Below are positions 11,778 through 23,700 of a stretch of 64,000 bases of DNA, piece after piece. The first letter of the stretch is position 1; every line of letters starts with the position of its first letter. The translations under genes and the position numbers were made by a program. The DNA is from Mytilus edulis (Eukaryota; Mollusca; Bivalvia; Mytilida; Mytilidae), in assembly GCF_963676685.1 (NCBI RefSeq), contig NC_092349.1:62199881-62263880 (forward strand). The letters run 5' to 3'. The notes beneath the pieces were generated by a model that was not told where the DNA came from, did no database searches, and was given only the letters and a program-made list of their open reading frames with translations.

Positions 11778-14700
11778 ATGTCAGCTTCTATAAAACGACC
11801 GGCAAATTCTGTCGAAGAAAATCCAATCAAATTGTCTACCTTCAAAGCTAATGAGCATTTTTTAAACAAATTTAAGGAATGGATTACAGAAAACTCTTTC
11901 AATCTAAGTCCTAAAGTATGCATAAACTGTCATTTTGATATGATTACAAATACTTTGTTTTGGGGAAAAAAGGGGGAGACTAATTTATACACCTTATCGC
12001 TAATCCCGGATGACCCGGCCGCTTGAACTTTTGACGCATACAACAATCACTTTTCCATTGTGGCGTCAGATATTTTGTTTTGTGACGTCAAAAATTTACG
12101 GGAACCTGTGTGATATCCAGTAATGGCGGACAAATAGCGATAAGGTGTATTATGAGGCCGAGCATAGAGTGAACAATTGGTACAGGTTGGATAATCGGGT
12201 ATCAGGTCTGTTCGTGCCCAATATAGTTTCGCACCCTGCACGTACGCACCTCACATTTTCGCCCCCAAAGTCCGTTCGCACCCTACATGTTCGCGCCCAA
12301 TTTTTAATAAAATTTAAGTTAAATTGTTAGAAATTATTCATATGAATATAACAAATAATTGTATTCTATTTGAATAAAATTTGAGAATTTATTGAATAGA
12401 TTTTTTTTTTATTAATCTGATGATTAATTATTAAATGTTGATTATGTATGATTATTGCTAATTGATCCTAATTGGTATTTATAAACAGCCTAATTTGGTG
12501 TTATTGTTAACTGTTGTTTATAAATCATGATTGTTGTTTTAAATTGCTTTGATGTAAATACTAATAAAATAAATATTAATTATAGCAATACACTTACCAT
12601 GCATACCAGTTGTTCAACATGTCAGATTCGCACTTAATTGACTAGAAACAGTGAAAAACAAATTATTTCAATACACTAACCAAAACACGATTAAGAATTA
12701 TTCAACACACAAATGAAATAGTTGTTGCCAGAATAACATAATCCGACTTAAAAACAAAGACCTTTTTTTTTATAAACTTGTCATGACACAAAAAAACTTG
12801 TCAGTATCTCAAATTATTTAGAAACAATGGCATATATATTTATACCAATACACCTCCAAAAAATTGGTAAAATTGGGTGCGAACGTGTGGGGTGCGAACG
12901 AACTTTTCGCAAAATTTGGGTGCGAACATGTGGGGTGCTATAGTGAATGGGGGCGAATGTGGAAGGGTGCGAACGTGATTGGGCGCGAACAGACCCGGAT
13001 TCGGATAATCTGGCATTGTTTAATTGTTACTGGTAAGAGCTGAAAATTTCTAACCTTTTACAAAATGCAGGAAACCGTTGTGTTCAAAGGTGCATATTAC
13101 ATGTAAAAAATTTGCAAGGCAAAGTCATGATAAAAAAATAATAAAACATGTATCATCAAATGAAAATGACTTGAATGGGAATGAAATCCTCCTGCACCAT
13201 TCCACGAATATCAAATATTTGTCCCCAACTCTTTTCAGAATAAAAGTCAGAAACAAATTATTTCATATGGCCTAGTACTAGCCCAGGAGACAAACAAATT
13301 AGAAAATTGTTTCAAACATAGAATTCCTTAAGGGGATTGCTTTTGATCTAGCACATTAAAACATGATACACATACATGTAGAAAGTAAAGATAGCATTTT
13401 AAGCATTTAACAAGGTTTGATGAAATCACAAGTTTAATATGAAAGAACAGGCCAAAGACAACGAAAAAATATAACAAAATAAACTGCCCAAAAACTATTG
13501 TGAGTTGTGAAATCAGGTTCACTAATGACTATTGGTGTTATATTTACTTTATCTTGCAGGTGAATGTAGGAAACGAGGGTTCTTGTGCTCAATATGGTGC
13601 TGTAGCATTAGAGGATATAGAGGAAGGAGAGTGTCTGTTTCAGATACCAAGATCCTGTCTATTAATGCCACAAACATCTACTATATCACAACAGATACAA
13701 AATGGTATTGAATAAATATGTTGATTTTTTTTAGATATATACCTGTCCTGTATAAATAAGGAGATGTGGTATACATATAGTTGCAACAATCTGTTAAAGA
13801 ACAAAATATATGTGAACAATTAGAGGTTCCTATATGGCTTTAAATAATGAGTTTAACCCATGCTGCATTGATCATATAGTTATAATTAGCAATAACAGGC
13901 CACAGGATGACAAAATATGGAACAATTCAAAAAGAAATACAACAACCTGATTATATATATATTACACTTAACATTTGAGCACGCTATCAGGCCGTCTACG
14001 TACCTACCCGCGGTCTAGCCCGCTCTCAGGTCGTCAACGTACCTTACCCGCAGTCGATACCCGCGTTAGCCCGCTATCAGGCCGTCCACGTACCTGCAAC
14101 AACAAAAGTATAGAAAACAATTATAGCAGTCAGCAACCAACAATGATTTTGTAAATGTACATTTAAACTCTCTATACTGTTTTGTAATATCTTTAGTTGC
14201 AGCATATTGTTTTGTTAATGTAATTAAATTTGACCACAGTACAATGTACATTGACATTGCAATGATATATCTTTTTTTTGTATGAATGTTAAGCTTAAAA
14301 CATCTGCCTTTTCTAAATATACTGAGAGTGTTATTTTGATATAAATTTAGATCTAAAATTGCAGAAGCCATATGTTGTATTAGAATAAGGGAAGACAACC
14401 CATGAACATACATGTTTAAACCTCTCAAGAGTGAGTTAAAATCAAAATGAAACTTATTAATGTCTGATCTCTACAATAAGCATAATGCTATATATTAAAC
14501 ATTCATGTAATTAATAGTTCTAATAAACTATTTAGAAAAATAAAAATGGAATATTAATTTTATCTGCACAATTTCAGATAAAGACAGTTTGAAGAGTAGC
14601 AGTGGCTGGGTTCCTCTCCTCCTCTCTCTGATGTATGAGTACAATAATCCTCAGTCTAAGTGGAGACCATACCTTGATCTTGTACCAGACTTCAAACAAT

Positions 14701-17700
14701 TAGATCTACCCATGTTTTGGACTGAGTATGAATATAATATACATTTATTTCAGATGCACATATGTAATTGATACCAGCATAGATTTTATAGAATTTTAAC
14801 CTTATAATACATACACATTTAATACTTACAGCTCACTAAATTCATTTAAAAAAATCTTAAAGTTGAATACTTCTTTATTAATTGAAACAAGTTTTTTAAA
14901 AGTTTTATATGACTTTGCATTACATATTTTAAAAGCTGTCAAAGAGCCGTTGATCATCTCCTTGTATTTGAAGTAACAGCTCAGATCAGTAATCAGAATT
15001 TCAACATTATCTTTTTGATACCCGACATTTACAAATCCTGTTTGCTATTTTACCAAAATCAATGCTTATCATCTTGACTGCATTAAATATCTATTTATTC
15101 TTGGTTTTTTTTTGCATTCTGTAAATTCAGAAATTATTCAGATGTTTTTATTAATGCTAAATATGCGACTGTGCATGTTTCACAATAATAAGAACTCTCA
15201 TTCTGATATCTGATACATATATCGTTATGCATATTTCCCAAAAAATCAATCATTCATCTGGCATTTACGTCCTTTCTTAAAGAAATGCAATAAATTCTGA
15301 ATTTACAGTATTTGTTTGTCGTGTCTCTTTCTGCATATTTGTTTATCATGAGATTTTTCTGCATATAGATCTCTTAGGTTTGGACTTTCTTTGCAGCAAA
15401 TTTAAAGCTCACTGCGGTTTGAGATTTTTTTTTAAATCTATGATATGGGCTTTATCTGCATAGGAGATCTCAATAGTTTGGGGTTATTTTTGTGCATGTA
15501 AATATATATCTGCATACAAGATAATTGGAGTTTGTACATTTTTTGCATGGAGATATCTATGGTTTAGGATTTTTCCTGCTTCAAATGTGAATGTATCAAA
15601 TCTAGAATACCTAAGCTTTTGACATGAAACAAGCATATCATATGCAGCAATGTTAACCATTTCAGAAATTAAACTTAGGTGTTGGGTAAATATCAGCAAG
15701 CCAAGTACCTACAGGGTGGCAACCTAATCCTGTCTCTATTTTTCAGAACTTACAGTAACTGTTAAGGTGGTTCCTAACACTATAGGGAGATAACTCTGTA
15801 AAATCAGCTAAACGTTTTAATAACGTTGTATTTTTAAGGAAATGTTAAGCTTCTCGATGATCAAAATTAGTGTTTGTCAAACTGCTATCTATCGAACCAT
15901 TTTTTTCCCAGAAAGTGATTGGTTTAAGTTTTCTGAAATTTTTATATTTTTTTCAAAGGGCCAAAGGCACAGTAAATATTTTGTCAAAATTTTATGAAAA
16001 TTAAACGAGCCAAATTAATTTTAGTCAAGGTGTTGGGTACCACCTTAAAGCCTACATTTTGGCATATCTCTCTGTTTCTTCTTGATTGTGATGAAATTAA
16101 TTACTTTTATGATAAATAGTTTATGCTTGATATATTCTTGACACATGGCCTATGTAAAAAAAAATGTGAATAGTTCAAAGCAAAAAAGAAATCAAAGAAA
16201 GAAGGACAAGCAAACCCTGAACAAAACAGAAGAAAATACAGATAATTGTCTACCAAACATACAAACATACTGGTAAATGAGAAAACTATAGATCTTGCAA
16301 AACTTTATTAAAATCAAATGATAATGTTGAAACCTAAAATGTTGTGTTTTGAAATTGATAAGTATATGAAATAAATGGTACTTTTTCTATTTCAGAACAG
16401 AGAGAAAATCTCTTTTAAAAAGCACAGGGGTAATAGAAGCTGTTGATAAAGACTTGAAGAACATTTCTACTGAGTTCAATGACATTGTTTTGCCATTTGT
16501 AAAGAAGCATTCAGATTTATTTGGGTAAGAGATGTGATTTCTTAACAAATACAAACTTTCTAAAGGCTTGAATGACGACTTTGCCAAAATCAAAAACGGT
16601 AAATCAAATATCTGAGAAAAAACTATTATTCGAAACCCACAAAATTAAATGAATCCATACAAATCAGAATTAGCAAGTGGTTTGTTTATATATTGAATAT
16701 GATATTTATTGATTTGTGTTACATATTGGATAAAAGCTTTTTTATGATCTTTTTTATGATAATGACCATTTTTTGATTTAAAAATTCATTGATCAGACAT
16801 GTAGAATGTAATTAGAACATTAGAGTTCCACATCAACTTTCCTCTTGTATTGTGCATTCTACAACAGTTAAAATATTTTTGGTCATTTTTGTACAATCAA
16901 TTGTCAGAAAGAGAACACAGTCATTAAATAAACTGATGCAGTAGTGAACATGTGAAAGCCACAGAATGTTGAAAGTGGAGATAACTCTGCAAAGATACTT
17001 TTGATAGTTCATGAAATAATGAAATACATCAATGAATAGTTAGCTATATTTTTTTAGGAGATATTACTTAATTAAAATTGATATCCATAAATGATTATAT
17101 TTTTTTCATTTAAAAAGGTGCACGTTTAAAATCTATATCTGTATTATCAAAAATTAAAATACTTTTTTTTTTTTGTAGAGAATGTAGTCTAAGCCTTGAA
17201 TTTTACAAGCAGATGGTGGCTTTTGTTATGGCTTACAGCTTTACTGAACCTCCAGATGATGAATTTGACGATAGTCCACCTCCAATGATGGTGCCAATGG
17301 CAGATATATTAAATCATGTGGCAAAAAATAATGCTCAACTTTCTTTTGAAACAGATGCATTGAAAATGGTAGCAACTAAAACAATCAAAAAGGTAGTTCT
17401 AAGGGAGGATTAAACTTAACGAGTGTAGTGACAGAAGGTGTCACTACACTAGTTAAGTTTAATCCTCCCTTAAAAAAAAATCTTTACCAATACTCAATGC
17501 ACTAATTTCAATAGATTTTACAGGGCATGGAAGCAATGTTTATTTTTGTTTAGTCCTCTAGATCTTAGCTTAATGTGTTTTATGGACATTTAATAGACAT
17601 TAAATGTTGATTGTTAAATTAACATGCTTAACCAACCTTAGCATCCATTTATACATTTTTTAGGATTTGGTATCATAGTCTTTATCTGTCAATCCATCCA

Positions 17701-20700
17701 TGTTTTGGATTGTCTATCCCAAAGAATTTTGTTCTCTTTTTTCCTTTGAACTATAAATAAGAGCTTCCTGCATTTCAGCATTTAAATTCATGTAAGCATG
17801 CTTTACTTACTGTTTGATGCATTTTGATTTGATTTCTCATCCACTTCCTGTTTACCGAATATTTAAAGTGTGGTATCATACGTGAGCTCATCAACTTACT
17901 GAATTTTTCAATGTTAAATGACATACTTTTACAGAATCATCATTTATAAAATTGAGGAAATAAGTCATAGAAACATAGAATTTTTTTTCGCTGAAAATAT
18001 TCATCATTGAATAACCCACTTATTCTGTTTTTAGGGAGAAGAAATCTACAACACATATGGTCAGTTAGCTAATTGGCAGCTACTACAAATGTATGGCTTT
18101 GCAGAACAATTCCCTAATAATCATTATGATACTGTAAGTTTCTTAAAATAACGCATCCTGTTATAAGATGAAAGATTTAATTGGTTGAGGCAAATACATG
18201 TAGCCAATGGTAAAAAAACAATTACCAACTAAGTTTGGTGAAAATAAAAATGTTATTAGATAGACCTAATATGGACCAGAAAGCTTGTAAATGTGGTGCA
18301 TTCTTCTAAATTGTAAATTTCTTAATTTTTTTTTTAATTTGCAATGAAACAGAGCTGTTATAATGTCTGTACTTTCTTCTGTAATATTTTGCATGGGCTT
18401 AATACAAATTGTTACTATGAAGCTGGGCAGGTTATTGTCATCCATAATACATGTAATATAAGATTTGAGTTGAAGTGAACTAGTGCCAAATCACCTGTTT
18501 CAGGGGAGATAATAAGTAAGATAATTTTTAGAAGCATTATTAAAGTTGTAAAAGGATAATTGATTCTTTTGACTTTGAATATCACATTCTGTACTAAATT
18601 GTGACTTTACAGTAATGTTTTCTACAAACAAACAAAAAAGAATTTGGGAACCTATGTAAATGATTTTTTAGTTTGCTTTTTAATTATTTGCTTTTATCCA
18701 TTAATGCCACTTTTGTATTTGGTATGATTATGGAATTGTTTATATATTGCACATTCTATAATCATTTATTTTGGAATCGCACGTAAAATTGAATAAATCA
18801 TTTCATTTGTTTAAAAAAATTAAAACTTCAAATATCTTCAAAATGGCCAGAAATATATTTTTTTATAGACATTGTAATTTTCATCATACAAATGTGGGTG
18901 AAATGTTTTCACTGGCGGATCTAGAAATTTTCATAAGTGGGGGCCAACTTAGAGGGTGTTTCTCCAGTCACGCTTCAGTGATTCCCTATATAAGCAACCA
19001 AATATTTTCCCAAAAAGGGGGGTTCCAGGCCCCCTACCCCCCTTCCTAAATCTGCCTCTGGTTTTATTTACTGAATAGATTTTAAAATGTTAATAGAAGC
19101 ATATTCATTCATAGAAGTTTAAGCCGCTAAAATATTGTGCTACTATTAATTTCAGGTAGATATACCTATATCAGTTGTATTAGAAGCTGCCAAAGAATTA
19201 CCCATAAACAATGAAGCGTTACTAAAGGACAAGACAAATTTCCTCATTGACATGGTAATTTACATATTTTGAATTTAGTTATAATTTTGCTGTTTCAGAA
19301 TTTAATGGATTGTTGATATTTTGATTTTTTTATCACAAACATGTAAATGAAATTTCATGTATATCCATTTGTCAAGTATGTTATGTATTTGAAAATAAAA
19401 AGCAAAATGTTTTGATTCTGAATTGAAGACAACAACAGAGAAATTTCTAAATAAAACATTGTTGTATAGCAGCAGGTACTCTAATCCAGAAATGAAATTT
19501 CTTGTTATCAATTTTCATATTGGCTTAGTTATAGGTCCAAGGGTACAATAATCAAACACAAGAATTATCAAAAATATTGGGCAACATCAAAGACCACACA
19601 AACCATAAAAAAAAATACTCAGTTACCAGTTAACCATCATTTTGATTTCTCATAAAAATTCTTTAAAAAAAAGTGTCACAATATGTAATTGTTTTCATAA
19701 CACTTGAAATAAAATTCTGATCTTTCAAAAATAGACAATTTGTATAAGCTGCCCTTCAATAAATGTTAACATAATGATTGTAGTTTTGCCTTTGCGTTTG
19801 CCTTTATGAATTAATTTTATAAGTAATGTGGTGCTGTATAGCTAAAAATGAAATGAGAAAAAAGTGGCATTGTGGACGATGTTGAATTAATAACTTGTCA
19901 TTCCAGGAACTGATGATACGAGATGGTAGTTTTGTTGTTGGAGTCTCAGGTGTTTTAACAGAAGACGAGATGTACCAGGTGATACGGGTAAGATGATTGA
20001 AGAATTAAATACTGCTAAAAATTTCACAAATATTCTTATGTTGAAAATACTTGTATATCATGACCATTTCAGTATTACTTATTATCAGTTTTTATGGTAA
20101 GATTTTTGTTAAAGAGCGCTTTGGGTCATTTATGGAAGGCTTGTGTCTTTCAGAGTACTTTTTAAAACCATGTATTATCTGGTGACAGTTTGAAATCGTG
20201 AAAATAACATTTAACATTAGCAATGTTATTACCTCCCCTGTTACTGTATCATATGCCCTTAATACCTTTAGTTTTTTCTTGATTTTGGTGAATATTAGAT
20301 GACAGTTCTACATAATTTTTTTATCTAGTTTAAATAGGGTTATAAACTGATACAAATACATCTTTCCAGTATTAAAGAACTATTTAAGGAACATGAGAAT
20401 AGACTTCGAAATGTTTTGACACCAGCCAGAAAATACTCTTAGTCGAAGGCAATTAATAACAAATATTGTTTGCTTCTTATTCTGTAATAGAAAATTTTCT
20501 CTGCAATGTTTCATTTTTAGCTCACCTAGCCCAAAGGGCCAAGTGAGCTTTTCTCGTCACTTGGCATCTGTCGTCCTTCGTCGTCTTCCAGCGTCGTCTG
20601 TTAACTTTTACAAAAATCTTCTCCTCTGAAACTATTGGGCCAAATTTAACCAATAAAATTGAGAAAGGAAATGGGGAATGTGTCTAAGTGACAACAACCC

Positions 20701-23700
20701 GACCATAGAGCAGACAACAGCCGAAAGCCACCAATGGGTCTTCAATGTAGCAAGAATTCCCGCACCCGTAGGTGTCCTTCAATTGTTTGCTTCTTATTCT
20801 GTAATAGAAAATTTTCTCTGCAATGTTTCATTTTTAGCTCACCTAGCCCAAAGGACCTAATGAGCTTTTCTCGTCACTTTGCATCTGTCGTCCGTCGTCG
20901 TCTGTCAACTTTTACAAAAATCTTCTCCTCTGAAACTATTGGGCCAAATTTAACCAATAAAATTGAGAAAGGAAATGGGGAATGTGTCGAAGCGACAACA
21001 ACCCGACCATAGAGCAGACAACAGCCGAAAGCCACCAATGGGTCTTCAATGAAGCGAGAATTCCTGCACCCGTAGGTGTCCTTCAAACTTGGCCATAATC
21101 ATCATTGGTGTTTCTAGTTCAAAAAATGTGTCTGATGACCCGGCCAGCCAACCAAGATGACCACCATGGCTAAAAATAGAACACAGGGGTAAAATGTAGG
21201 TTTTGGCTTATAACTCTGAAATTAAAGCTTTTAGAGCAAATCTGACCGGGGTAATATTGTTTATCAAGTCAAGATCTATTTGCCCTGAAATTTTCAGATG
21301 AATCCGACAACCTGTTGATGGGTTGCTGTCCCTGAATTAGTAATTTTAAGGAAATTTTGCGGTTTTTGGTTTTTATCTTGAATATTATTATAGATAGAGA
21401 TCAACTGTGAGCAGCAATAATGTTCAGCAAAGTAAGATCTACAAATAAGTCAACATGACTAAAATGGTCAGATGACCCCTTAAGGAGTTATTGCCCTTTA
21501 TAGTCAATTTTACCAATTTTTCTTAAATTTTTGTAATCTTTTACAAAAATCTTCTCCTCTGAAACTACTGGGCCAAATTTAACAAAACTTGGCCACAATC
21601 ATCACTGGGGTATCTAGTTGAAAAAATGTGTCTGCTGACCCAGCCAGCCAACCAAGATGGCCACCATGGCTAAAAATATAACATAAGGGTAAAATGTAGA
21701 TCTTGGCTTACAACTCTGAAACCAAAGCATTTAGAGCAAATCTGACATGGGTGAAATTGTTTATCAAGTCAAATATCTATCTGCCCTGAAATTTTCAGAT
21801 GAAAAACAACCGGTTATTGGGTTGCCGCGCCTGAATTGGTAATTTTAAGGAAATTTTGCCGTTTTTGGTTATTATTTTTAATATTATTATAGATAGAGAT
21901 AAACTCAAAACAGCAATTATGTTCAGCAAAGTAAGATCTACAAATAAGTCAACATGAGCAAAATGTTCAGTTGACCCTTTAAGGAGTAATTGACCTTTAT
22001 AATCAATTTAAACAATTTTCATAAATTTGGTAAATTTTGGTAAATTTTTACAAAATGTTTTTTCTCTCTAACTACGGGGCTAAGTGCATTATAGATAGAT
22101 ATATTGTTAACAGCAAGAGTGTTCAGTAAAGTAATACCTACAACCACATCACCATCACCAAAACACAATTTTGTCATGAATCCATCTGTGTCCTTTGTTA
22201 AATATACACATAGACCAAGGTGAGCGACACAGGCTCTTTAGAGCCTCTAGTTTTCTTAAATGCATACAGTTAAATTATGAAAATTACACTTTGAATTTTC
22301 CAGGTTTTATTAATGAATGAAAAAGAATACAAAGAACATAAGGAAAAAGATGGATGGAGTGAAGATGAAGACGAGGAAGAAGAAGAAAGTTTAGGATTTG
22401 GTAAAAATATATTATAAATTATCATTTAGGCAAGTCCATTTAAAAAAAAATTGAAATGAAGAAAACTTTTCCATTTAGACCAAATTTGTATCATTAATTC
22501 AAAGGAGACATACCATTATTTCATAAAAACAACTTGGAAGACTTGTCATTTTCTGAATAAAATGGCATAATGCCTAAAATCTATTTATGGAGATACCTAC
22601 TCCAAGAGATATCAAAGACTATAAATTTTATTAAATCATTTGTTTGTATAAAAATAGGGAGTCTAAAATAGCTAGTTTTGTTTTCTGTCCATGTAATTTT
22701 ATATCTATACTCATATCATTTTTAGCTCACCTGGCCCACAGGGCCAAGTGAGCTTTTCTCATCACTTGGCGTCCGTCGTTTAACGTCTGTAGTCTGTAAA
22801 CTTTTACAAAATCTTCTCCTCTGAAACTACTGGACCAAATTTTACCAAACTTGGCCAGAATCATTATTAGGATATCTAGTTTTGAAAATATGTCTAGCGA
22901 TTAGGCCAACCAACCAAGATGGCCATCCATGGCTAAAAAAAGAACATAGGGTAAAAATGTAGATTTTGGCTTATAACTCTAAAACCAAAGCATTTACAGC
23001 AAATCTGACATGGGGGTAAAATTGTTAATCAGGTCAAAATCTATCTGCTCTGAAAATTTCAGATGAATCAGACAACCTGTTGTTAGGTTGCTGCCCAAGA
23101 ATTGGTCATTTTAAGGAAATTTTGTCGTTTTTGGTTATTAACTTGAATATTATTATAGATAGAGATACACTGTAAACAACAATAATGTACAGCAAAGTAA
23201 GAGCTACTATTAAGTCAACATGACCAAAATGGTCAGTTGACCCCTTAAGGAGTTATGGTCCCTTTATAGTGAATTTTTAACCGGATTTTTGTGACAAAAA
23301 TGTCGGTTATTGATTTGGGGATGTACGGCGGGCGGGCGGGCGGCAATCAAATGTTGTCCGTGCATTAACTCATGAACCGTTCAACCAAAGCTTTTAAAAT
23401 TTTAATATGTTATTACTGACAACTATACGAAGGTCAAGTTCAATAATGGCGATTTTGACTTTTACCGTTCAGGAGTTATGGTTCTTGAAAGATTGAAAAA
23501 TGGAGTTTTCAGTCGTGTCCGTGCATTTACCCATGAACTGTTCTACCAAACTTCCGAAATTTTAATATGCTGTTACTGATGACAAAATGGAGGTCAAGTT
23601 CAATAATGACGATTTTGACTTTTACCGTTCAGGAGTTATGGTTCTTGAAAGATTGAAAAATGGTGTTTCCCGTCGTGTCCGTGCATTTTCTCATGAACCA

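Noticed and set aside
20734..21086. Overlapping reading frames of 60-92 codons
   Set aside because: They lie in family A and family D repeats and are duplicated along with them.
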